In this document: in pieces, positions 48,201 to 61,000 of the stretch | Numbering within the stretch: the first letter of the stretch is position 1 | How the letters are laid out: the number at the start of each line of letters is the position of its first letter | NCBI RefSeq assembly: GCF_023898315.1 | Contig: NC_064617.1 | Span: 619,805,000 to 619,868,999, forward strand | Reading direction: 5' to 3' | Origin: Schistocerca nitens | Lineage: Eukaryota; Arthropoda; Insecta; Orthoptera; Acrididae | Length of the DNA: 64,000 bases | The notes under the pieces: generated by a model | Told to the model about the DNA's origin: nothing | Seen by the model: the letters and a program-made list of their open reading frames with translations, nothing else | The model's database searches: none | Program-made: the position numbers and the translations under genes

Positions 48201-50946
48201 TTTTGACTGGAGACTGCACAAATAACTCCTTTTTACGGAATCTGCTATTTACGGTACACATGTCACATTTAAAAGCCACCTGCTCTAATTTTGTACTAAA
48301 AGCTGGAAATTAACAACGTATTTAGAGAATTACTCTTAAAACACACAGTGTTTCGTATCCCTTGACTTCAGTTGACCTACAGGAAATAATCGCCCAATAC
48401 CTTCTGTTTCAGTTTCTAATCCACTTTTCTTCCTTACAACGATCCTTATTTTCCACAAAGTCAAAGCATCAATATGGTCAAACGAATTTTCTGTGGCACA
48501 GCATTAAACCGTCGCATAGTGCAAGGTAACTGGTTTGTCGAGTGTCTTGTCTGCTCTCTCTTCCACTACTTGACATTTTTTGTGCAAAGTATCCGCATCA
48601 CTTAGCTGTTCAAATTCTGATCCACAGGCATCATTGATGATCAACTATAGCACATCTTCATAGTCAGAAGTCTGTATTCGAAACGGAAATATTCTTACTA
48701 ATTATAACAGAATAGTTGAGAATTCGTATTTTATTTGTTCAAAATTCGCCGAACTATGGTACTTTCAGCTGCGTCTCCCTTGTGTAAAATTTCAGTTGTT
48801 CCGCAGCACTTTGGTAATTGTCTCGCTTCGGCCAAACAGAATGACCCAGTTTTATGAAATAACGGTCCAACAGTGCTACAGGCATCCCGTTCACCGCTCA
48901 GATATCATTGTTTCATCGTTTCGCCATGTGTTCCAAACGGAAACACTAATAGCAAATACTTCAGGATTTCGTTACGTTTGTTGACAGGTAATTCTCGGAG
49001 GAGGCCGCAAGATGTTCTTACCCAACACGACTGTGGACGAAGAGGGCGCCAGTGGTCGTCGCTGGGACTCGCGCAATCTCATCTCTGAGTGGTTGGACGA
49101 CAAGTCGGACCGTGACGCGACGGCCAGCTACGTGTGGAACAGAGACCAGCTGCTGGCCGTGGACACCGAGAAAACTGACTACCTGCTCGGTAAGTCGGCA
49201 GTCTGGGCAGCAGCCATAATATACTATGTGATCAAAAATATTTGGACACCTTGCTGTGAATGACTGACAAGTTCGCGGCGCCCTCCATCGGTAATGCTGG
49301 AATTCAGTATGGTGTTGGCCCACTCTTAGCCTTGATGACAGCTTCCACTCTCGCAGGCATACGTTCAACCAGGTGCCGGAAGGTTTTTTGGGGAATGGCA
49401 GCCCATTCTTCATGGAGTGCTGCACTGAGGAGAGGTATTGATGTAAGGCCTGTCACGAAGTCAGCGCTCCACAACATCGTGAAGGTGTTCTTTAGAATTC
49501 AGGTCAGGACTCTGTGCAGGACAGTCCATTACAGTTACGATATACCACTCCGCCACAGGCCGTGCCTTATGAAAAGGTGCTCGATCGTGTTGAAAGATGC
49601 AGTCGCCATCCCCGAATTGCTCTTCAACAGTGGGAAGCAAGAAGGTGCTTAAAACATCAGTGTAGCCCTGTGCTGTGATAGTGCCACGCAGAACGATTGG
49701 TGCAAGTCCCCTCCATGAAAAACACCACCACACCATTACAACCTCGCCTCCGAATGTTACTGCTGGCACTGCACAAGCTGGCAGATGAGGTTAACCTGGC
49801 ATTCGCCATACCTTCATCCTGCCATCGGATCACCACATTGTGTACCGTGTTTCGTCACTCCACACAACGTTTTTCCGCTGTTCAACAGTTTTACGCTCCT
49901 TACACCAAGCCAGGCGTAGTTTACCGACGTGATCTGTGGCTTATGAGCAACCGTTCGACCATGAAATCCAAGTTTTCTCACCTCTCACCTTACTGTCACA
50001 GTACTTGTAGTGGATCCTAATGGGGTTTGGAATTCCTGTGTGATGGTGTAGATAGATGTCTGCCTAGTACACATGACGACCCTCTTCAACTGTCGGCGGT
50101 CTCTGTCAGTCAACAGATGAGGTCAGCGTGTACGCTTTTGTGCTGTGCGTGTCCCTTTACGTTTCCACGGCGGCGTGCAAGCACCAAGATACAAAGCAGT
50201 GGCGCAATATCATTGAGGAGCATCTAGAGACAAAAAATGCACACTGTAACGTACGTGTAACGTAAGAAGAAAATGTCGTTCATGTAAATACCGTTACTCT
50301 CATTCTGTAGGGTGATCCAAAAGCACTTTAACATTTGAAAATTCACTCTTCCACTGAATAATGTAGGTAGAAAGATGAAACTTTATACACATACCTTAAA
50401 TGAAATGTCGAAAATGAGTGAAAAATCTGGCCATCAGAATGGTTCTGGACAACAACTCGTCAGTGACGCTTATAATCGCTCCTTCCGTGTAGTAAGATGT
50501 TAATATTTGTTGTAGTGAACATACAAGTCAAAAGAGTGGAAGGGCCATTATAATGATGGAATGAATGAGGAAAATCGGCGAAACCTGTGTGGTAGTCCTT
50601 TCTTTAACACGATGATGCGTGATCGTGGAAAGATGGTTAATCAGTTTTGTGCTTCAGAATTTGCAATGAAATTACGCTAGTAAATCGGCGTCGGACTTCG
50701 TTATCATGTAATTACATGAAGATAGGTTCGTTTTCGGGAACATGCTGTGAGCCCTTAAGGCTTCGACACTGGCAGCCAGTTCATTCCGTAATAGTGCTGA
50801 AAAATATTAGAAATGGTTAGATGAGGACAAGGACTAAATTTAAAAATACACGCGAATAAAGTAAATCTTCAAATTCATATAATTAAAGCTCTTTTAACAC
50901 TCATACATTACATTTTATTTCATCTGTTCACTAAGATGGCTACGAC

Positions 50947-50984
<38 letters not shown>

Positions 50985-53900
50985 GATAGACAGACTAGTA
51001 TTTGCTATAAAAGAAGATCCTATCGTAAATACGTCACAGAACTAATCTCTGAGATCGGAAAGCTGTTATATTACTAAAAGATTGTGAGATTGCATACCCA
51101 ATGAGAATCGTGTATAAAATGAACTGTTATCCACCGATTATGTGACGCAGAGAACATCTCCGCTGTGGGTACCAGAAAATGTGGAAGATGACGATTAATT
51201 GTCTAATGTGTTGTGGAACGAATAAGTCCATTTCACACTCCATGGGTCTTTAAACACCCTCACCTGCAGAATTTCGGCTACCGAAAATCATAGAACTGTC
51301 GTGGAAGTCCCATTGTATGACGAGAAAGTTACGGTGTGGTGTGAATTTACATCAGCTGTGATCCGACACTCTTTCTTCGAGGAAATGCGGGTAGCTACTT
51401 TTGAAACGGTCAGCGTGGCGGGCACGAGGTAGACCAATATGTTAGAGAATCGCATCACCCCTAGTATGGCTGATAAACACCTGCTGTAATGCACGACTCA
51501 TATGTAGGATGGCGCTCCATCCCGTATCTTTCACACGTATGAAAGACCTCTTGCGCATATCGTTCGGTGAGGCGGCACTTCCGTCACGGCTTGACCACCC
51601 AGGTCCACGAATCTCGGTGTGTGTGATTACTGTTTTTGGGGGTTACCTAAAGTCGCAAGTATGCAGCATCGTCCAACATCGTTAGGGATGCTAAAAGACA
51701 ACATCCGACAGTTATTAATCACCATATCTATTGACATGCTGCGCAGTGCTGTTCACAACATTGTCCGACGACTACAGGTATTGTTAATGATTGACGACCG
51801 AAATATTGAGCATTTTATATGAAGAACATCATCTTTGATAATATTTCTTTTGTGACATATGACGCGCCCTCTGTTGCTCATTTTGTGCACATTTTCCGGT
51901 TTCGATAAAATCCCATCACATTTCAAGCAAGTGTTTTAATTTTTACCTCTCTACCTACGTTATTCCGTTGAGTATTGAATTTTCAATGTTAACTGACTCT
52001 TGGAACACCCTATACTTCGGAATTTATAATAAGGATAGAGATACTGTTATTAATAGGGTGTATCAAGAATCGTACATGTAGCGAAAGTTGAGAGACGAAG
52101 ATGAGCTAATATTAAATAAATTCATAATAAATTCTTAATGATACTGGATAATGACGCAGGTTAGAATTACGAGCTAGGGCGTTTTATAATAATTACAATT
52201 ACGTGTGGCTCAAAAGCCTGGTGCACGTCTCTCAATTGGACGTGACTTTGACCCCTTACGAGTCCACAAAATACAACGGTAGTCCTACCGGGAAAAATGG
52301 GCTCTACAGATTAACGTGGAATCCGAACCACGTGTCCTTCTGGGCGAAGCTTCGCGTAATTGAAAGGCAGAATGAGCAATTCCATGGTCCGACTGGGTTT
52401 TGATCCAGCGATCTTTCGTTTTCCAGGCACGGTCTTCACCGCTGCTCCTCCTGGCACGAGGTGCACTGTTTAAATGAGTAGTTTTGTGCCCTTTTGTTTC
52501 CCTTCAACACCACAGTATCATTACTGCTCTACAGAGGTCGATTCCACAGTTCTCCATGCGTTAAGATCTCCAGATCTTGTCTAGGGTTCCCAATAGAAGT
52601 TTCTTGGTCCATTTATCATCTACTCGCATTATAAGTGCACTGCCCACTACCATTTTGTTTTCATACCAGTCACAATTATGTTCTCCAGTAGAGATGGTCC
52701 TTGACATATTTCCACAGTGTAGTGTTTCTCCCAGCAATTTCGTCAGCGTAGCCCTTACTTGAATGTGTAGAAACCTTTCTAAAATACTATAGCACTCGCG
52801 CACTATGTAAATTATTACTTACGTGTCGAGTAGAACAACTAACTCACTAATAGGTTGAGAAACTGCTTGAGATTCCATTTGACAAGTGGAATGACTGAAA
52901 TTTGCTATCACTCTAACTTGTTTGTAGTTGGTTATAAGGTGCTTGCGAACAAGTTTTCCAGCCTAACGAAGATTATGCTTTAAACAAAAATTTAGAACAC
53001 TTTCTAAAATTTCATTTCTGACAAGGAAAGCAAATATTGTAGAAGAAATTCAGTTCAAGATGTACGTAACGGTCTTACTTTTCTGTTGCCTCTCAAAGGT
53101 CTGTTCGAGTCATCTTACATGCAGTACCACCTGGACGCCGACAACGCAACGGAACCCCGTCTCAAGGAGCTTACGGAAGTAGCTATCAAGATGCTGGAGA
53201 AAAATAGGAACGGATACTTCCTGTTCGTAGAGGGTAAGTCCATTCATACTCATACTTTTCAAATCACTCCGAAACGGCAGAGCGAACGTCCCACTGACCT
53301 ATGTATTAGGTAACGCAGGAAGAATAATGTGATGTGGGTTTTTCGTCGTCACCACCACCTCAAGGAAGTTTCAGCAGTTGCCAAATCAAAAGGTGGAAGC
53401 TAATGTAAAAATGTGAACTAGCCGTCTGAAGATGAACCTGTCGGTTCGAAACCGGTAAAGGCGAGATTTAAATAAATTCTTAGCATTGTAAAAAGTAGCT
53501 GGTTGCTGTTATTCTCTATGTAAGAGTCAACCTATATTTTGTACACACCCACGGGCTCAAAATGCTACTTATCGACAGTGATAGACATCCCTGGGGTTGT
53601 GAAGCAGCTGAATGGGTTGAAAATAAATAAACCGCCAGGTCCTGAGACCTCAATTCGGTTTTACAGAGAGTACTCTACTGCATTGGCTCCTTACGTAGCT
53701 TGCATTTATCGCGAATCTCTTGCGCAACGTAAAGACCCGAGCGACTGGAAAAAAGCGCAGGTGACGCCTGTATATGAGAAGGGTAGAAGGACGGATCCTC
53801 GATATTACAGACCAATATCCTTAACATCGGTTTGTTGCAGGATTCTCGAACATATTCTCAGTTCGAATATAATGAATTTCCTTGAGACAGAGAAGTTGCT

Positions 53901-56900
53901 GTCCATGCATCAGCACGGCTTTAGAATCCATCGCTCCTGCGAAACGCAACTCGCCCTTTTTTCACATGATATCTTGCGAACCATGGAAGAAGGTTATCAG
54001 ACGGATGCCATATTCCTTGACTTCTGGAAAGCGTTAGACTCGGTGCCCCACTGCATACTCCTAACTAAGGTACGAGCATATGGGATTGGTTCCCAAGTAT
54101 GTGAGTGGCTCGAAGACTTCTTAAGTAATAGAACCCAGTACGTTGTCCTCCATGGTGAGTGTTCATCGGAGGTGAGGGTATCATCTGGAGTGCCCCAGGG
54201 AAGTGTGGTAGGTCCGCTGTTGTTTTCTATCTACATAAATGATCGTTTGGATAGGGTGGATAGCAATGTGTGGCTGTTTGCTGATGATGCTGTGGTGTAC
54301 GGGAAGGTGTCGTCGTTGACTGACTGTAGGAGGATACAAGATGACTTGGACAGGATTTGTGATTAGTGCAAAGAATGGCAGCTAACTCTCTATACAGGGT
54401 GTTACAAAAAGGTACGGCCAAACTTTCAGGAAACATTCCTCACACGCAGAGAAAGAAAATATATTATGTGGACATGTGTCCGGGAACGCTTACTTTCCAT
54501 GTTAGAGCTCATTTTATTACTTCTCTTCAAATCACATTAATCTTGCAATGGAAACATACAGCAACAGAACGTACCAGCGTGACTTCAAACACTTTGTTAC
54601 AGGAAATGTTCAAAATGTCCTCCATTAGCGAGGATACATGCATCCACCCTCCGTCGCATGGAATCCCTGATGCTCTGAAGCAGCCCTGGAGAATGGCGTA
54701 TTGTATCACAGCCGTCCACAATACGAGCACGAAGAGTCTCTACATTTGGTACCTGGGTTGCGTAGACAAGAGCTTTTAAATGCCCCCATAAATGAAAGTC
54801 AAGAGGGTTGAGGTCAGGAGAGCGTGGAGGCCATGAAATTGGTCCGCCTCTACCAATCCATCGGTCACTGAATCTGTTGTGTCGTACTTGTAAAGGCACA
54901 TGTTCTAGCAGCACAGGTAGAGTACCCCGTATGAAATCATGATAACGTGCTCCATTGAGCGTAGGTGGAAGAACATGGGGCCCAATCAAGACATCACCAA
55001 CAATGCCTGCCCAAATGTTCACAGAAAATCTGTGTTGATGACGTGATTGCACAATTGCGTGCGGATTCTCGTCAGCCCAGACATGTTGATTGTGAAAATT
55101 TACAATATGATCACGTTGGAATGAAGCCTCATCCGTAAAGAGAACATTTTCACTGAAATGAGTATTGACACATTGTTGGATGAACCATTCGCAGAAGTGT
55201 ACCCGTGGAGGCCAATCAGCAGCTGATAGTGGCTGCACACGCTGTACATGGTACGGAAACAACTGGTTCTCCCGTAGCATTCTCCATACAGTGACGTGGT
55301 CAACGTTACCTTGTACATCAGCAACTTCTCTGACGCTGACATTAGGGTTATCGTCAACTGCACGAAGAATTGCCTCGTCCATTTCAGGTGTCCTCGTCGT
55401 TCTAGGTCTTCCTCAGTCGCGAGTCATAGGCTGGAATGTTCCGTGCTCCCTAAGACGCCGATCAATTACTTCGAACGTCTTCCAGTCGGGACACTTTCGT
55501 TCTGGAAATCTGTCTCGATACGAACGTACCGCGCCACGGCTATTGCCCCACGCTAATCCATACATCAAATGGGCATCTGCCAACTCCACATTTGTAAACA
55601 TTGCACTGACTACAAAACCACGTTCGTGATGAACACTAACCTGTCGATGCTACGTACTGATGTGCTTGATGCTAGTACTGTAGAGCAATGAGTCGCATGT
55701 CAACACAAGCATCGAAGTCAACATTATCTTCCTTCAATTGGGCCAACGCGGTGAATCGAGGAAGTACAGTACATACTGACGAAACTAAAATGAGCTCTAA
55801 CATGGAAATTAAGCGTTTCCGGACACATGTCCACATAATATCTTTTCTTTATTTGTGTGTGAGGAGTGTTTCCTGAAAGTTTGGCCGTACCTTTTTGTAA
55901 CACCCTGTATATATATATAGAAGTAAATTAATGCAGATGAATAGGAAAAAGAATCCCGTAATGTTTGAATACTCCATTAGTAGTGTAGCGCTTGACACAG
56001 TCACGTCGATTAAATATTTGGGCGTAACATTGCAGAGCGATATGAAGTGGGACAAGCATGTAATGACAGTTGTGGGGAAGGCGGATAGTCGTCTTCTGTT
56101 CATTGGTAGAATTTTGGGAAGATGTGGTTCATCTGTAAAGGAGACCGCTTATGAAACACTAATACGACCTATTCTTGAGTACTGCGCGAGCGTTTGGGAT
56201 CCCTAGCAGGCCGGATTGAGGGAGGACATAGAAGCAATTCAGAGGCGGGCTGCTAGATTTGTTACTGGTAGGTTTGATCATCACACGAGTGTTACTGAAA
56301 TGCTTCAGGAACTCGGGTAGGAGTCTCTAGAGGAAAGGAGGCGTTCTTTTCGTGAATCGCTACTGAGGAAATTTAGAGAACCAGCATTTTAGGCTGACTG
56401 CAGTACAATTTTACTGCCGCCAACTTAAATTTCGCGGAAAGACCACAAAGATAAGATAAAAGAGATTAGGGCTCGTACAGAGGCATATAGGCAGTCATTT
56501 TTCCATCGTTCTGTTTGGGTGTGGAACAGGGACAGAAGATTCTAGTTGTGGCACGAGGTACCCTCCGCCACGCACCGTATGGTGGATTGCGGAGTATGTA
56601 TGTAGATGAAAATAGCAAAAAATTAATCAAGTTAGGTATCCTATTTTTCTCGAGATGGTAACTAAAACTTTGTGACTACCTTCCGTAGTTGGCTGTTATG
56701 TGTGTGGTGGTAAGTATCCGCAACTGGCAGTGTATAACGTCGCACGGTAGAATAGAGCAATAGTTGTTGGATAGAACGTGACGAGTGAGCTTCGAGTGAC
56801 AATGCCACTCGAGTGTGTTTTTGATCTCGCAGCATTATGCAGTGAACGTATATCGCAACGACTGATACCACTCTTTCTTGGGGATTTACAGGAGGCAAGA

Positions 56901-58049
56901 TCGACGTTGCGCACCACTCGACCCTCACTCACAAGGCTCTCGACGAGGCCATCGAGTTGTCGGAGGCGGTGCGGGTGGCGCACGAGCTGACGGACGAGCG
57001 CGACACGCTGATCGTGGTGACGGCCGACCACGCGCACACCATGTCCTTGAGTGGCTACGCGCCGCGCGGCAACGACATCTTTGGTGAGTGACGGCTACAC
57101 GGGCAACTGAGTGCGGCACAACTTGCGCTCAGCTGAAATCAACCGATGAATTATGGCGCGAACGTTAACATCAGGCTAAGCTACAGATCAGACTGTTAGC
57201 ACAGCTGGTAATTGGCATTCACATTTTACGGATTGCCAACTTACAACCACATTATCACCTTTCAACATAAACGAGACCTCGGGCTTCGCTCCGTATCTTC
57301 CTGACAACACAACCAAACCGATCGACTGCCAGCTGTACCACACTCAGTTTTTGCGACTCATGACAGCCACTGGGAACATGTGTCTCGGTACGAGAAATCA
57401 CTACAGGACTAAACGAATGTTCTGTGAACTACTTCAACCTGCGATACTCAACTTTAAAACGGCAAGTTTAATACAAAGCTATTAGTACACAGGCAAAGGG
57501 ATGTTTCATCTCGTCCGAGAACATTTTTCATACTGAAGAAAAGAAAAGAAGGGCGCAGTTCTTGAGATTTCCACAGGTGTGAAGACTGAAAAAGTGTGAC
57601 TAAAATGTTCTCAATCCACATGGCTCCTACACATTACCTGGTTGTTGCTAACGTGTGTCATTATTGGAATAAGAGCGGTGACCAGCCAGCATGAGTGTGT
57701 GGACGCCAAAAACTGAGAACTGAGTTTGCTAGGGCGTCCCCGCGGGCCTTTCGTACAGGAAAAAAGCTGTTTACACTACAGAGGCCAGACACTTTTGTTG
57801 ACCCCTTAGGAGCCATGTCTAGAACGTAGCCACCAGGTCCGTCCATGAGAGATTGCGGCCACTAGCGTTCCAGTTTTAGCCATTAATTAGACCACTCTAT
57901 TGGTAATATCGTCGAACGATACTGTTAGCAAAACCTAAAAAAAGATCAAATAACTTGCTACAGATTTTCCAAGTAGGTACCGACACACTTCCCTTGACAG
58001 TGTTTCGAGGCACAAAAGTAATTGCATTTTCCCCGTTTGTGACACAGAA

Positions 58050-58096
<47 letters not shown>

Positions 58097-61000
58097 CCGT
58101 GGAGGGGGGAGGGGGGGAGTGTACATGAAATATGAACAAATTTTCATTACAAAAAAGCAATATGGGTAGGATATCACTCCTCATCACATGTATTTGGAGT
58201 AAACTACACTATTTATTCTGCATCCAGATCCACATCACGCAGAAGAAATTGTGACCAAGTTACAACAAAGAAAAAATGACGTAGAATTACGTCGTTAACA
58301 GTCACTTCCAAGCATCAGAATACACGCAATGGGATTACTTCTTCCTGCATGTTCAGTATTGTACCTGTCTGTCTATAGGCGATAGTGGCATCTAGTTTGT
58401 AAAACGTGTTGCTGGCGCTTTCATTTAGTTACTACGAAATTGGAATCAGGATGTAACTTTAGAAATTCTTAATGAGAATCCTTGATGTCTCTCGCCTGAT
58501 AGACATTATCAGCTTACTGTGCAATGTAATCAATGACAGAGCATTTTAATGTATTTTTCTCTCCAGTGGGAGTTAAAAGTTCGGCTACCGTAAGATAAGG
58601 GGAAGTACTCAAGGATGAATGTGCGCTACTAAGCTTTAGATTTGCATTTCTACTCGTAATAACGTAATACACTAGCCACTCGACACTAAAATTGCCATCA
58701 CCATGAATGGAGTATGGAACTGATGTCAGACTGGTATGAGGTGTACAGTACCATATGCTCGTAGATGTGAATGATTAGTATTTCAGCGCACATTCTATGC
58801 TCAAGCAAAGATTACACAGCAGACGTTCAGATGGTTCAAATGGCTCTGAGCACTATGGGAATTAACAGCTGAGTTCATCAGTCCCACCGGCCGGGTTGGC
58901 CGAGCGGTTCTAGGCGCTATGGTCGCAGGTTCGAATCCTGCCTCGGGCATGGATGTGTGTGATGTCCTTAGGTTAGTTAGGTTTACGTAGTTCTAAGTTC
59001 TACGGGACTGATCACCTCAGAAGTTAAGTCCCATAGTGCTCAGAGCCATTTGAAGCAATCATCAGTCCCCTAGAACTTAGAACTACTTAAACCTAACTAA
59101 CCTAAGGGCATCACACATCCATGCCCGAGGCAGGATTCGAACCTGCGCGACCGTAGCAGTCCTGCGGTTCTGGACTGAAGCGCCTAGAACCACTCGGCCA
59201 CAGCAGACGTCTCATTCAGAAATCGCATTTGGATGTAAGTTGCTAGTGAGAAGATCGTGTTATTGGCAGGGGGGGGGGGGGCTGCAAGTTTTCGTGTCAA
59301 CGGGGACAAAACATTTTCCCCATAGCTGTGATCTAGAAATTTTGTGAAAATCTTTATCTGCTCATCGGTTTCTCCTGTTAGGCTATACACTTTCCTTTTA
59401 TTACGTGGTCAATAATGTAAATATTACCAGGATAACAGTATAATTACAATAAATCCTCCTTTTACATTCTCAGGTTTTACATTTTCCCACTACTTACCTT
59501 ATTTCCTGTTCGTCCCCCGGTAAATCCTATGCTCGCAACAATTCCCTGTCATTAAGAATTTCGTACAGATACCATTTCCCACGTTATGTACTTGTGAACC
59601 AATACAACACTCTTCAATACAGATGTTCCCATTCGTGTAGAACCTATAGTATAGCTCATAAGATACAACTTTATATTTTTATGAGGTTATTCCATGTTTC
59701 ACAGGTTTGTGTCTAACTTCTATTTAAGGCACTATAGTTCATTCTTTTAATGTTGGCAAGAATGAACGATACACATACTAGAAAATACGCAACAGTGTTG
59801 CCCAAGAACATATTCGTGTATGTTTTAAAAAATTCAGAGTTTATCTGCTTAATGTCTCTGTCACGCCACTCTTAAGTTGTACCAGGTATGGGTACTGAAA
59901 CAAACATATCACTATTTTGTACTGACAGTGTACCAAACGTTATGGCCATTTATAAACTATTGTGACCTGTTTAAAGTGCACAATCCAACTGTTTCTGAAA
60001 ATTTACAATGATTATCTATCTACAAGCACGTATTGTCCGACATCAGACGTTCCCTCACTTTCGAGAACCTCTGCATGTTGACTTCAGTACACTGCAATAC
60101 ACGGTTATACAGCAGTTTTCGAACATCCTGAAAGAATGAAATTTTTACTTATTTATCCTTTTCATTAGTTCATTTCCAATTCTCTATAATGTTTTTCATT
60201 AAATAACTTGAACATAAATAAAAATAAAATAAAAACTGAAAAATCAGTCAATTTTTGTGAAATGATTTGTCTAAAAGTAAGAAATAACATAATGAAACAT
60301 TTGCTGTGTCTTTAAATGATGCTGGATATCGTGTACGGCAAATGAAATGTGTTAATGTTTGTCTAATGATTTTGTTTCTTACTTTCACACATATTATTTC
60401 ACGAAGAATTTTACCGACGCCTTTTCAAAATATTTTACTTATAATTCACTTCAATTGTTGTACATCATTTTTACGTCATTTTATCTGTCTTTTCAGTTCA
60501 GTTTAAGGGATAATTTTCCAGGTTTTTTCGTTATGTAACTCCAGTTTCTCAAATTCATCAACTAAATGAATTCTCAGTAGAGGCAGCTAGCCCCACTGAC
60601 GCCCTCGCTGCGGGCGCCCCTGATTATGGGTGATCTACCAATGAGGAACGTCTACCGACATGTGTCGGATTTCGCCAGCGACAGGATCGTAGCCCTTGGA
60701 AGCTGCGGTTAGTCGTGTCGCTATATTACTGCTATCATAGATCGTGATCCCACGACATTCATGCGAATGTGTAATGAATGACTCAGTAGAGTTCTACTCA
60801 ATGCCATGAAATAACTCAAAGGCCCACATCACTAGCGTACGACAGAAAAGACGTCATTCCACCGGTCGTTTAAGATCCTACGTCCATGTCACATACGAGG
60901 GATGTTCAATGAAGATTGATCATATTTTCTCACAACATCCCTTTACTCGTCCTCATAATTTTGATGGTCCTTCTCAACATAGTCTGCTTTGGATGCGATG

